A DNA stretch of 64,000 bases from Daucus carota subsp. sativus. Its lineage: Eukaryota > Streptophyta > Magnoliopsida > Apiales > Apiaceae. The translations under genes and the position numbers were made by a program. The stretch is from assembly GCF_001625215.2 (NCBI RefSeq), contig NC_030387.2:38091606-38155605 (forward strand), in the 5' to 3' direction. The notes beneath the pieces are model-generated. The model saw only the letters and a list, made by a program, of their open reading frames with translations, was not told the DNA's origin and did not search any database. Below are positions 24,301 to 35,266 of the stretch, piece after piece; within the stretch, counting starts at the first letter, position 1; every line of letters starts with the position of its first letter.

Positions 24301-25737
24301 GTTGACATCTGAATATGATATATAACGTAAATAACTAATATATATTACTATTTAAAAGGAAAAAAAGCACCTGCTTGGAGTAATGCATGAATGCGCCTCA
24401 AATCTACTGATTTTTGTTACATGCATGAATCATTTTACTTGTTATTAAGTCTAAAGGTGTCTAGATCTTAAGGCTTTGTTATATAGGAGCAACTCTTGGC
24501 AGATGCCATGCTATTTTCTCCTATTTAATAGATTTCTAGTGTTGTAAAAAGCGGGAATCGGACTTAATCGGTGAAGTTACGGAACAAGGATTAATCGGGG
24601 ATTAATTGAATTGATCGGTGATTAATCGGATTGATCGGTGATTAATCGGAGATTTAATCAGTTCGACGAGCTACGGAACAGGGATTAATCGGTGATTAAT
24701 CGTGATTAATCACCGACTTTTAGAACAGAGCATTTCTTTGTGAACAAAGTGAACGGAGCAATGACGCCTAATAACTTTTGATGCCACCTGCATATATAAA
24801 TATTTACATTGCATGGTAATGGTTTCAAGTCCCCACTTGGGCTGGATTGCTAGTTTAAAAGCCATGGGTATAGAACTTTTGGATTCATTGTGCTCTTTCT
24901 TGTGCTGTTGAATTTCCATAGTTGTGTTATTATAAGCACTTCTCAAAACATTCTTGTCCATTGTGCAGATGGGATGTGGGAAGAGTATCATTTTCTGATT
25001 TGGAAGACAAGTTTGAAAAGATGTCGTCTAGCATAATTAAGTATGAAGCACGAGTAAGGCAACTTAAGGTATGTTATTGGCATAATGACATCACTTTGCA
25101 TTATATGAGGTACATACAGTTTGATTCAGCTAGGGCACGTTAAGCTAGTTGCCAGTCTCCAACTCAAACTTGTGTTATTACGAGTTGAGTTGAATGATCC
25201 TATAAATCACATAGCTACATGTAGAGATCACTTGGTTCCATTAGTTAGATCAACATCTGAACCGCTCTTTACACTTTTTTCCTGCTAGCATGTCTGCTTA
25301 AAAAAATGGAATTGATTCCAAAATATTTTACTTTAATAAAATGGAATTGATAGTAAAATGGAATTGATTACAAGTTATAAAAGTATGAAATTCTTAAGGT
25401 GCTTGTATTAATTTTTGCTAGGAAGAACTGAGAGAGCAGAAGTTCAAAGCAAACGAAGAAGCAGAGGATTTAGCTCAAGAAATGGCTGAGCTAAGGTATC
25501 AAATGAATGGATTGCTTGAAGAAGAGTGCAAACGGCGTGCTCACGTCGAGCAAATATCCATACAAAGAATAGCTGAGTTGGAGGCACAGGTACTACTGTT
25601 ATTATTTACAAATTCTAATTAGAATAAAGCTAGTTTATAACAATTCCGTCAATTTTGTGTCCTTGTGCTAAAAGATAGAAATGGAACGGAAGATATCTGA
25701 TAATAGTGGCAGACTATCGTTAGAGCTCAAAGATTGA
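21397..25737 (+). CDS. Coiled-coil protein of unknown function
   Basis: I do not recognise a named family. Seven coding exons join in frame: 21397-21474, 21826-21885, 23105-23207, 23616-24189, 24969-25068, 25422-25589 and 25675-25737, giving 381 residues. The ATG directly follows the leader-intron acceptor. The N-terminus is Ser/Asp-rich (MSSDSDSSRNSFDIDDLSQ). The rest is almost wholly heptad-type helix with high Glu, Gln, Leu and Lys and few prolines, as in DYLQDQLNSRNTEVQSLG and EEECKRRAHVEQISIQRIAE. There is no membrane segment or signal peptide. A structural or scaffold role, perhaps cytoskeletal or tethering, is inference. Introns 2 and 4 hold repeats (a possible LTR remnant and a TTAATCGG element). 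Confidence 0.8.
22034..22492. mobile_element. Possible solo LTR remnant (copia-like) in an intron
   Basis: This intron segment starts TGTAACAG and ends TATGTTACA, and holds a TATA-like CCCTATATACATG and a polypurine/polypyrimidine-rich body of LTR character. A clean target duplication was not found (ACAGTT occurs at both edges), so the call is tentative. No internal domain is seen. It is an old fossil if it is an LTR at all. Confidence 0.3.
24540..24727. mobile_element. TTAATCGG-family element, best small copy
   Basis: Imperfect terminal inverted repeats: left TGTTGTAAAAAGCGG, and reverse complement of the right end TGTTCTAAAAGTCGG. The interior is built from repeated GGTGATTAATCGG blocks. 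About 188 bp, non-coding, inside the intron between exons 4 and 5 of the coiled-coil gene. The family recurs at 34092-34235, 42363-42716 and 46130-46290 in this window. Confidence 0.65.
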
Positions 25738-26511
25738 TATTCTAAAGAAATTTGGCACTTCATGTCCACCCAAAATCAGATGTAAAGCGTATGATGCGGA
25801 ATTTCAGCCTGAGATTGTATATTCTTGCTGAGGTTGTCTGAAAGATGCACTGATCTCCGGGTTCAAAATCAGGCTCCTTCTTGCCGTGACCAATGCAGAA
25901 GTATGATAATGATGGATTGATCAGGAACAAGCAGCACACTGTTCTTAAAGATTGTTCAACTAGGAGCTTAGGATTAAACTGTCAAGGGTTCCTTTTTTTT
26001 TTTTTTCAGGCACCCTTTTCTTTTTCTTTTTCATTTTAAATTTCTTTTAGTGTGTGTATAATATTAGCTTGCTATGGTAGTGTTGGTTTAGCTTAGCACA
26101 TCTGTCTTGGTATAACAATAATCAAATGCAATTTTGATTCTTTTCTGTCTTGGTTGGTTACATTAGTTTGTGGTCATATTTGTTGGCCAGCAACAAATTG
26201 CAGAATTTATTTAATATTAAAACTAATGATCTGCTCATCCTTTAGATGACCGTTTGCAACCGATTTTAATAAACTGCAGAGCAACAATTTATCCTGTATA
26301 CATCTGGAAATATTTTTATCAAAATATTTTTGCCAAATCATTAAAAAATCTCAAGAAATTGGTAACAATAACACAGTGTCCCATTCTTTCTTAGCCTATT
26401 CTTGAGAATTTATCAGAAATATTAAGTTTTCTTGGTTTTTTTGTAATTTTATTATATTTTAAAAATGAAAATACAGTCTGCAACAACTATAAGTAATTAT
26501 ATGTAACTTTT
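25738..26511. other. 3' flank of the coiled-coil gene
   Basis: Contains the 3' UTR, a T-run near 25990-26007 and AT-rich sequence. No gene is seen. Confidence 0.5.
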
Positions 26512-27222
26512 GGGAAATCTACAAAACTACCTACCTTTTCTTTTATTGTTTTCAAAAATACTACCTTCCAGAATTATTTTTAAAAATACTTTTTCATAAA
26601 AAAAAATTTCAAAAATACTGTTTGCAACTTTTGCAACCTCATTTGCAACTACAGGCGGCGCCAGCCGTGTTGCAACCTTTTTTGCAACTTCATATGCAGC
26701 TGAATTTGTAATTGCATATATGGTTGCATATGGTTGTATTCAGTTGCATATGGTTGCATTCAGTTGATTCTATTGTAATCTAATGGCCCCGCCAGGGGCA
26801 CACCATACATCTGTTGTTACTTACAGTTTTCAGTTGCATTTAGTTGCAACTGAGGTTGCAAATGAAGTTGCAAAAGTTGCAACTGCAGTTGCAACCTCAT
26901 TTGCAACTTTTGCAACCTCATTTACAACTATATATAGTTTTCAGTTGCATTTAGTTGCAGTTGCAACAGTTGCAACTTTCCATTTTTATTTGCAACTTTT
27001 GCAACCTCATTTGCAACTTTTGCAAACTTATTTGCAAGTTTTGCAACCTCATTTGCAACTTTTACGGCTGCGCCGCCCAAGGTTGCAAATGAGGTTGCAA
27101 AAGTTGCAAATCGTATTTTTGAAAAAAAAATATTTATGAAAAGGTATTTTTAAAAACAATGAAAAAGATGGTAGTATTTTTAAAAAAATAATTTTACAGA
27201 TGGATATTTTTAAAAAGATCCC
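26512..27222. mobile_element. Foldback element with long inverted repeats and a TTGCAAC-rich core
   Basis: The two ends pair over roughly 150 bases. The left end starts GGGAAATCT and the right end, reverse-complemented, starts AGGGATCT. The arms share ATTGTTTTCAAAAATACTAC-like blocks, then TTTGCAACTTTTGCAACCTC and a GC-rich GGCGGCGC(C)AGCCG end. Between the arms lies sequence made almost entirely of TTGCAAC/GTTGCAA words. About 711 bp. The long arms suggest a non-autonomous MULE or foldback element; a 9-bp target duplication could not be confirmed. The open frame at 26783-27139 is an artefact of the simple repeat. Confidence 0.7.
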
Positions 27223-28077
27223 TAGTTTTTTTTATACAATTTGCAACTCAATGCAAACTTTTTCCGCAATTTTTTCGAAATTACTATTGATTGCATTGAA
27301 TGATGATTTTGGTTGCAACTCAGTTAACTTGCAAAAACCCTCATAAGACAGTATTGTCATAAATTGTTTTTGAAAAATTAAGTATTTTTGTAAAAGAACG
27401 CAATATTCTTTAGTAGATAAATTCATTATTGATCATTGTTTTACAATATTTAAAATTTAAAATTCGTTATTTCCAATAATTTTTTATATATATTTTTACC
27501 CTTTTGTTCGGATATCTTTCCTGTCACAGAATTCTCCGTATTTGAAAAATCAAACACGTATTAACACACATTTTCTCTTTCTTGAATTCCCTTTTTTGTC
27601 CCCATAAAATCTACTTTATCTTACTGTACTTTACAAACCCATGTTTCATATTTCAGACGCGTTGCGCTCCGTGTGATTTTCAAAATTTGTCGAATCCAAG
27701 GTACTCTGCTTTCAAGATTTCGATTTTCATCATCAAATCATAGACACCCTTTTTGTATCTTGCACTCTAGTTGCATATATTTGATTGTTTCTGTGCTTGA
27801 TGTTCTTGTTTTAAGTCAATTTTGTTGTTCTTTGTCTTTGCTTTGATTTCTTGATGAGTCTGCTATCAAGATTTGTATATGTCTGTTATATATGTGGTGT
27901 TGATCTGTAGATTATAGTGAAATTGAAGTTCTTGGAACTAAGTTTCGATTTTTATGCTATATGCTCATTGCTCAGTACTAAAATTTGATATTGTATCTTT
28001 TATATCATGTAAGAACATGGGAATTTGATGTTGGTTTTCATCATCTACTAGTGTGCTCTTTGTTATATGATCTGTAG

Positions 28078-28256
28078 GCAGGGGCGGATGGAGAATATTT
28101 TTTTTTTGTGGGGAAGCAAGTGAATTTTTGGGAAGGTGTCCTTGTATTTTGAAATTTTATGGGGGCGCTTCTATACTTTTGTAAAATTTTAGATGTGGAA
28201 AAATGTTAAAGAAAGGTAGGGGGGACACGTGCCCCTCCGTCCCTTACTAGATTCTT
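28078..28256. repeat. Insertion-like block with GGGGCGGA and GGGGACACGTGCCCCTCC
   Basis: This G-rich block starts AGGGGCGGATGG and ends near ACACGTGCCCCTCCGTCC, and interrupts otherwise T-rich leader-intron sequence. Blocks like this are dispersed repeats in many eudicots; the class is unknown to me. Confidence 0.35.
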
Positions 28257-28366
28257 CCCTGTAGGTAGTGTTGTGATTGTGATTCTTGGTTTCTGCTCGA
28301 TTGATTATGGTGACGTCTCCCTGTAGGTAGTGTTGTGATTGTGATTCTTGGTTTCTGCTCGATTGA
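28257..28366. repeat. Tandem duplication, period 62 bp
   Basis: CCCTGTAGGTAGTGTTGTGA and the following bases to GCTCGATTGA occur at 28257 and again at 28319 without mismatch over about 48 bases, separated by a short different tail. Confidence 0.8.
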
Positions 28367-29183
28367 CTTTTATTTTACTTATTTTCTTACACGCTATTCC
28401 CTGTTTGTGTCTTTCTTCTCAGTTTCTGCGGTCTTATAACAGTCATTTCTCTTTTCTTTGAAGATCTGATTGCTGTTATTTTTAATCTAACAGTAGGTAC
28501 GCTGATATGTGCTGAATTTTTTAGTTCTGTTTTTATAAAACGAAGTTTAGTATATTGGTTTAACTATTTTTCTTTGTTGTGCTTTGCTACTATCAAAAAT
28601 CTGTATGTGTGTATTATATTTGTGGTCTTGTTGTGACATAAATTTGTTCCTTTATATATTAGTGAAATTGAAGTTATTGAATTTGAAGGTTTTAGTTTTC
28701 TTGCCAAGTAAGCACTAGCTGTATATACCGTATCTTATATATTATTTCTCTCGAGGAAAAAATACGAAATCCTGATGCAAGTTTTCCTCATCTATTGGCA
28801 TACTCTTTGTCAGTTCTGTTAACCTCTTAGAATCTGTTTTTTTACATATCTATCTTTTTGCACATTTCTTTTTCTGCTATCGTATAATAGTCATTTCCTC
28901 TCCAAATTATTTGATTCTTGTTTTTCTTACATTTAATCTCTCTACAAGTTTGTCAATATTTACTGACTCTGTGTGTTCCTTTCCGTAAAAATGATAATAG
29001 ATGATGCTTTGTGTAGATTTTTGGATGTTTTTAATTTGGTCGTCCATTGCATCTTCGCTACCATTATAATCATTTGATACTTGTTGATTATCCAGGCACA
29101 TTTTGGAATTACATCAAGGTTTGGTGCGCCTGTAATCATTTTTCTTATTGTTTGAGCCTGCATTTGTACTTCCCGCCCAAACT

Positions 29184-31046
29184 ATGAATGGCCATGGGAG
29201 ATCTCCTCTAAACAAGGCCAACAAGCAAGCTTCAATTGACCCTGGTCTCCCTGGTCGTCAGAGGTCCAATCCTTTTGATTCAGACGATGAAACAGAGAAC
29301 AGACAAAGCCTTTTTTCCTTGAAGAGAACATTAGACCCACCTCTAGCTACCCATAATGTTAGTAGTAACCCTTTTGATGATGATAATAATAGTGGAGGCT
29401 CTGCGTCTTCATACTCCCTCTCGTCAGGCAGGAGCAGATACAAGAATGATTTTCGTGATGCAGGAGGATTAGAGAACCAGACGGTGCAAGAACTTGAAAA
29501 TTATTCTGTTTACAAGGCTGAAGAAACAACAGAGACAGTCAACAACTGCCTTAAGATTGCAGAGGACATGCGAGAGGGTGCTACTAAAACCTTGGTTACC
29601 TTGCATCAGCAGGGTGACCAAATTTCAAGGACCCATGCTGTTGCTGCTGACATTGACCACGATCTCAGCAGAGTAAGCTTAGTTAAACTTAATTATTATC
29701 CATGTTATGAATTTTCCTTTAAACATATGATAGCAGTTCTTATGCCCATCAATAATGCTTTATGTAACCAATCGTTGCTTAAGAATTCTGAAGCCATCCG
29801 TTTTTTCTTTTCTTTTCAGAAGCCTAAAATCATGCATTTCTTACGAACACTGATTTATTTTCTTCTGTCTGACTATCAACTAATAACTAGTATGACATTT
29901 TCGGGTAGAAATACACTCTTAGTCTTAATATTCAGTTTACAATTTTGTCCTTTTGGACTTGGTACCTGATATGTAAATGTGATGCACGCCTTAAGTTTTC
30001 AGTGTTTTGTTTCAGAGTGAGAAGCTTTTAGGAAGCCTTGGGGGCATGTTTTCTAGGACCTGGAAGCCTAAGAAGACTCGTGAAATTGTGGGGCCGCTTA
30101 TAATGAGAGGTTTACTATGAAGTTTTTGCTTTTTTCTTTCCGTTCTTTTTCTTTTTTTGACAGAAATATAGAAATATGACTGTTTAAAAATCTGAGAGAG
30201 CTTTATGGTTCTCAGATGATCCCGTGCAAAGAAAGGGCAACCATTTGGAACAGAGGGAGAAATTGGGTTTGTCTTCTGGACATACAGAAAGAACAAATTC
30301 ACGAACACCACCTTCTGAACCCACTAATGCTTTACAAAAAGTTGAGGTACGTACTTATTATTGGTCCAGCCTAAGCAAGATTGTATTGTATAACTGTAAA
30401 ATCATTGAAGCTATGTTTATATGTTTGTGATTCAGCATATAGACCAAAGTCCACTTATTATCAGAACTTTTAACATCGAAGTTTATGTGTGCAATCTTGA
30501 AGCCCGTTTCTGTTATTGCATCAAATTTATTTTCACAAATAGTACATGCTCTACAGTACAATATTATTAAAAAAATTCACCTAATTACTGCTTTGTCCTT
30601 GCAACTTTTATCATCCAAAAATCTACTATTCTTATGATCTAGTGCTCCATTCTGAAGATATATCCCTTTATCATATTCTATGGCATCACAATTCCTTGTC
30701 TGATTATTTATTAATTTAACAGTTAGAGAAGTCGAAGCAAGATGACACACTTTCAGACTTAAGCAACCTGTTGGGGGAGCTGAAGGATATGGCCGTTGAC
30801 ATGGGATCAGAAATTGAAAGGTTTGTTATTAACTTATTTAACTTTGAACCTGTCTGTTGGATGAGGGTAATTCCTCTCTTTTCAGTTATGTCATTAGTCG
30901 TTTTACTTCTTATATTCTAACAGAATAACTTTTGTAAATCTTTCAGGCACAATAAACTTCTGAAGCCTATAGAGGACGATGTGGAAGAATTGAACTTCCG
31001 AGTAAAAGGTGCCAACCAACGTGCTCGGCGATTGCTAGGAAAGTAA
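29184..31046 (+). CDS. SNAP33: SNAP25-like Qb+Qc SNARE (SNAP33 type)
   Basis: Plasma-membrane and cell-plate fusion SNARE that pairs with syntaxins such as KNOLLE or SYP121 and a VAMP (family knowledge). Exons 29184-29672, 30016-30109, 30216-30346, 30723-30820 and 30947-31046 give 303 residues, the usual length. The N-terminus has the NPFDSDDE and NPFDDDN motifs. The Qb helix spans about 103-163 with a normal zero-layer Gln in LHQQGDQI. A linker carrying SRTWKPKKT follows. The Qc helix runs from about 246 to the end (ANQRARRLLGK). There is no transmembrane segment and no CAAX box, as expected. Oddity: at the Qc zero layer the sequence is EIERHNK, with His where SNAP25 and its relatives carry Gln, and a Pro follows shortly (LLKPIEDD). 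An in-frame upstream start near 29148 is not an ATG, so 29184 is chosen. Confidence 0.93.
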
Positions 31047-32025
31047 AATGTTTATATAGGATAATGGAATCTTACGATTGTCTGTATTATTTCATAACAT
31101 CCTCGTACACATTTTTACTTGTTAAGATTTTATAATCCGCACATTTTCTAGTAGACTGAACAAGATAATAAGAATTATGGTTTGTATAATCTAGTGCCAA
31201 TGTGCCATGGTTCCGTAACACAGAAAATATTTGAAAGATCGTAGGATCGTTATGCCTGCTCTAGTTTTTGCTGTTGCTAAGACCCTTGTTACTTTTACTT
31301 GTTGAGTCACAGCTTGAGGTAAATTGTTTCTTTACCTGGGTTGGCCAATACTGTTTACATGGTAGACTCCAGCTCTTTAAAGCTGAAATTTTGCCTGTGG
31401 CTGTCACTGGCCACAATTAAGCCGATTACTGTGAGTCTGTGAGGTTGGAGCTCAACCAAGGCCAATAAATATTAGGCTTGATTAGATTTGAAAATTTTAG
31501 GTTCGATTTTGCTCAAACTTAAAGCTTAAAAGCTTGACTCAAGTAAATTACTATTCAATAAATGTACGAAATAAATAAAAATGAAGTTCATTTCTTCTTG
31601 AGATGAACTTGACTCGTGTCGAGCTGAATTCAAGTATTTTACAAGTTGAGCTCGACCCGAGCTGAACTTGACTCGTGTCGAGCTGAATTCAAAATTCAAG
31701 TATTTTACGAGTCAAGCTCGACCCATGTAGTTGTCACTCAATTTGAAGAGGTATCTGATATGCCTGCTGGACAAAAGGAAGAAACTGGCGTACTTGTGAA
31801 TTTCCAACAATGATTAAAGTAATATGTTAAAGAATCACTTGGTTTACATCTTAAAAAGGAAAAGATGATCATGTATGGCCGCATGGGCAAGTCCTGATGA
31901 GCCAGTTGGATGGCAACATGAGGGAGAAGGGGAATTCTCCAATCCCCAGAATCATTGAATGAGGAGACATTAATGTATCAACAAGCTTTCAACAAAGCTG
32001 TCCTATCCTGACCTCTCTAGTTTCT
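31047..32025. other. Spacer between SNAP33 and the CLE gene
   Basis: 3' flank of SNAP33, then a repeat with a 59-bp internal direct duplication (listed separately), then the upstream region of the CLE gene. No coding sequence is supported. Confidence 0.45.
31480..31740. repeat. GAGCTCGA-type dispersed repeat with a 59-bp internal duplication
   Basis: GAACTTGACTCGTGTCGAGC occurs at 31605 and again at 31664. Around it lie GAGCTCGACCCGAGC-like palindromic words. Such blocks are typical of old plant interspersed repeats; no ends were recognised. Confidence 0.4.
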
Positions 32026-32034
32026 TATATATAG
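32026..32034 (+). promoter_or_regulatory. Possible TATA box of the CLE gene
   Basis: TATATATAG lies about 250 bases before the CLE start codon, in the position expected for a leader of roughly 215 bases. Confidence 0.35.
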
Positions 32035-32276
32035 ATCCCTGCCTTCCCCTAGTACCAATGGTCCAAGAAATGTCACTTTTAACACCTGAAAAGACCATCT
32101 TTTGCTGCTTCTGATAACAGGACTAAAATGGCTCAACCCATTAATTCTCTGCATTTATGTGCATTTCAGTCCTCTTAGACTCTTGTTTCTTATTTTCAAG
32201 TCTTTGAAACATTTTCATCACTCTTCCTCATTCCTTGTTTGCTTTCGAAAGTACTAGGATAAGCAGCAGCAGCATC

Positions 32277-32546
32277 ATGCAGAGCTTCTTAGGTTATTGG
32301 ATTTCAGTGGCAGCTATGTGCATTTTACTTATCACAACACCGACAATTGAGTGTTCTCCTGCATTCCACCGTGCTGATCAACACCGCCACAACAGCCTCT
32401 TCCAACGATATAACAATATGAAAAAGGCATCGCCATTATATCAGAGAAGTGTTCCACCCTCAACTCTGCAGCCCGGTGAGACTGATCCAAGATTTGAAGT
32501 TGACAACAGACTCGTTCCTGGCGGCCCGAACCCTCTCCACAACTAA
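32277..32546 (+). CDS. CLE signalling peptide precursor
   Basis: Secreted precursor of a CLAVATA3/ESR peptide hormone, perceived by CLV1/BAM-type receptor kinases. The 89-residue intronless frame has a hydrophobic signal peptide (MQSFLGYWISVAAMCILLI, cleavage near residue 27), a variable middle, and the 12-residue CLE motif RLVPGGPNPLHN as its exact C-terminus. The prolines at motif positions 4 and 7 are those normally hydroxylated. The motif differs from Arabidopsis CLE9/10 (RLVPSGPNPLHN, from memory) only by Gly for Ser at position 5. The frame is open upstream from 32235 but without an ATG; 32277 is the first ATG and starts the signal peptide. Confidence 0.9.
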   Translation: MQSFLGYWISVAAMCILLITTPTIECSPAFHRADQHRHNSLFQRYNNMKKASPLYQRSVPPSTLQPGETDPRFEVDNRLVPGGPNPLHN

Positions 32547-33496
32547 ACATCTCCAACCTTCTGCAGGTCAGTTTAGTATACCTGAACCAGTAACATTAAG
32601 TCCTCTAATCCTACTAGTTTACATCAGTTTCCAAAAAGAAAATGCTTCATGCACAAAATTGTATACAAAATCTTTCACAAAATGATTTGTGTTAAGTTTT
32701 GATCAGAATGGCCCCTTGTATTCACACAAATAACACTAATTAAAACATCCAACCTCAACTGTTACGTCATATTGTGTAAAATTTTGTACTCAATTTTGTG
32801 CATGTATCACCACTCTTTCAAAAAATAGTCGGTGACTAGGGTATTCGAGGGTATGGTTGCAGCATTGCGTAAAAATTCAAGTTTAGCTGATCCAATACCA
32901 CTAGTTTCTTGATATGGCCTTCTGAGTTTATGGTATTTTAGCAACAAATAGCCAATAAAAGCAACTAGAGAAACAAAATGTATAGTGATGCAATGCAGTT
33001 GCCTTATCTGGTCACAAAATTATCTTGTGAGCCTGCAAAAGTCTCATTTGCCATGCAAAACAACCAACAGAAGCCACATTATTAGTGTGATGATGTGCAA
33101 GGCAGAAAAGTTGATTAGTTCATGACTACAGTAATAATATGTACAAGTACTTATCTATCAAATACTCTCTATATGTAGTCTGAGAGATAGTACTGGTAAA
33201 TTGGACCACTTTGTGTCATTATTTCATGTGCTTTAAATCTGTTAGACCTGTCAACTCAAAAATTTATGAGTTTCTGACATGGCACTATTATATACTGGAA
33301 AATTTGAGCCTTGCAATAAATTTGCATACCATAAATTTGGGTATTCTCAGTTAGAGCTCCTTTGGGATTTGCCTCCAGAGAAAAACTGAAGATTTCGAAA
33401 AAAATGACTATAATGTTATGCTTCTATATGTTACAGTGCAAGGTTTATGAAAGTGAGTTAACAAAATGAAGTGTAAAACTGCATATTTCCCTAAGA
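32547..33496. other. 3' flank of CLE and left edge of the tandem duplication
   Basis: From about 32885 the sequence matches 44826-45270 closely; this is the start of duplication copy 1. Copy 2 lacks about 170 bases corresponding to 33118-33284. No gene is seen before the tRNA. Confidence 0.6.
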
Positions 33497-33568
33497 TGCG
33501 TTTGCCGGGAGTCGAACCCGGGTCTATTGCTTGGAAGGCAATTATCCTAACCGTTGGACTACAAACGC
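33497..33568 (-). tRNA. tRNA-Gly (anticodon UCC), copy 1
   Basis: On the minus strand the 72 bases fold as a full cloverleaf. The acceptor is GCGTTTG/CAAACGC with discriminator A. The D-arm contains AACGGTTA, the anticodon stem ATTGC/GCAAT closes the loop CTTCCAA (anticodon TCC), and the T-arm is CCGGG-TTCGACT-CCCGG. A TATA-like TGTATATC lies about 25-30 bases upstream (plus-strand 33587-33596) and a T-run (TTTT) lies about 20 bases downstream, as in expressed plant tRNA genes. Identical to the copy at 45271-45342. Confidence 0.97.
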
Positions 33569-35173
33569 AGATGAGTCAAAATCTAGATATACAGTATCGC
33601 GTGTGTGGTGGTATTAGCGCTGTTCCGGAATTAATAAATGTAAAGAGAAAAAAGAGCAATAATTTTTTCTTTTAAAATCATCTAGAAAAATCGTTTTTGA
33701 CAAATAGTATTATTTTTATTTCCAATTTTTAGTATCTTTTAAAATATATCACTCTATTTTCCTTTTTGTTATAAAAAAAACATCGAAACACGTGTTTTTA
33801 GGCTTGTTTGGGAACAAATACTAAGAATATATGTTACATATATATTATATTATACTTATAATTTTTTTAGATATAAACGTTGAGAAAGTGTTTCATATTC
33901 ATTACGTGATAAAAAATAAAAACTTATTTCACTAAAAAGTAAAACTTTATACACGTTTTTTCAAAAATAAACTCTTATTTCATAAAATTAAGGTTAGAAC
34001 TACTTCATAATACCTTCACTTCTATGCGTGCCGGTGGACAACTAAACACGTTCAAGAAATTAGTAATTATCTAGTTTAGTTAATGATGCTCTGTTCTAAA
34101 AGTCGGTGATCACTGCTTAATACCAGTTCTGTAACTCGCCGAACTGATTAAATATATAATTATTTAATTAATCATCGGATTAATCTCCGATCAATCCAAT
34201 TAATTCCCGATTAATCCTTATTCCGTGAACATCAAATAATTATTTTCAAAATACTAAAATATGCAATTGAAAGATAATATTTTCAAAGTAGACATCAAAA
34301 TTTTCTTTTTTTTAATAAAATTACACTTTAAAAATTATGAAAATTTAAATATCCGGCATCACATATCCCAAAATAAGTTTTTCCTGATAAAACATTTAGT
34401 ACTAAGGAATAAAAAGAAAATGTTATGAGAACGTTTTTTTTATAATTTTGTGTGCTCTATTTCATATTCTTCGTCTCGCAATATCTCCATAATTCATGCG
34501 CCTACATTTACTTATCTTAAAAAACTTTTCTATTAACCACATATAAATGATATAATCAATTATTTTATGATAATATTTTTCATATACATTATTATCATTT
34601 AAATTCAACCAATAGTAGTTGATAATTTGTATTGTTTAGAAAAAATAATTAAACTCAGTTAATTATAAAGAATAGTCTATAACAAATTTAGCAAAACAAA
34701 TATATAATAGCATCCAACACTAGATACATTTATGTAGTTATATTATAATTTGTAGATTTCTTTTGCCAAATTTCTTTATAGTTAATCAAAGATTTGCTAA
34801 GTCAAAACATCAGTATTGTCATGTTTTGTTAGTAGAAATGAAACTTTATTAATAAATAATTAATATCAATTTCTTATGTTATAATCGAGAGTTAGATTGT
34901 TAGTACCTATAACATATTTCAACTTTAATTATCATTAAAATTATTATTGCGTTTATTAATTATATTCTAGAACACAATATCCTCCGATTTAAAAAAATAA
35001 TTGTCTAATTTACTAATTACGTTGTAGGACATGATCTTTAGGTTTTCGAATGTTTGAAGATAATGTATGATAAAAAATTGAAATCAAATCATAAAATTAT
35101 ATTTCATATGAATATAAAGAATAAGACTGCATTTTATTATCAACAAAAAAAAGACTCCACCTTAATTAAATTA

Positions 35174-35175
<2 letters not shown>
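33569..35175. other. AT-rich spacer of duplication copy 1
   Basis: Matches 45343-46480 in copy 2, which carries an extra Stowaway insertion. Contains a TTAATCGG element (34092-34235). No gene is supported. Confidence 0.6.
34092..34235. mobile_element. TTAATCGG-family element (shared by both duplication copies)
   Basis: Starts TGTTCTAAAAGTCGG, the family terminal repeat, and carries GATTAATC, ATCGGATTAATC and CCGATTAATCC words. The same insertion is present at 46130-46290 in copy 2, so it predates the duplication. Confidence 0.6.

Positions 35176-35262
<87 letters not shown>
35176..35262. repeat. AT dinucleotide microsatellite
   Basis: An uninterrupted run of AT, about 43 repeats, abutting the left end of the 35262-36582 element. 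Copy 2 has only a short ATATATAT at the matching place (about 46473). The frame at 35054-35263 is low-complexity and not a gene. Confidence 0.95.

Positions 35263-35266
<4 letters not shown>

Larger units (their letters stand above)
27223..29183 (+). promoter_or_regulatory. Upstream region and leader of the SNAP33-like gene
   Basis: A probable non-coding first exon ends near 27702 (TCCAAG|GTACTC), with an acceptor near 29095 (ATTATCCAG); the exact leader splicing is uncertain. Within it lie a small insertion-like block (28078-28256) and an exact tandem duplication (28257-28366), listed separately. Confidence 0.4.

Noticed and set aside
26783-27139. 118-residue open frame
   Set aside because: It lies inside the TTGCAAC-repeat foldback element and is low-complexity.
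29148-29183. Upstream extension of the SNAP33-like protein
   Set aside because: It starts without an ATG and is not like the family N-terminus, which begins at the ATG at 29184.
32235-32276. Upstream in-frame extension of the CLE precursor
   Set aside because: No ATG in the extension; the first ATG at 32277 begins a good signal peptide.
33466-33675. Plus-strand open frame over the tRNA
   Set aside because: It is a chance frame across the minus-strand tRNA-Gly gene.
35054-35263. Open frame ending in a long Ile/Tyr repeat
   Set aside because: It is the translation of an AT microsatellite and has no gene features.
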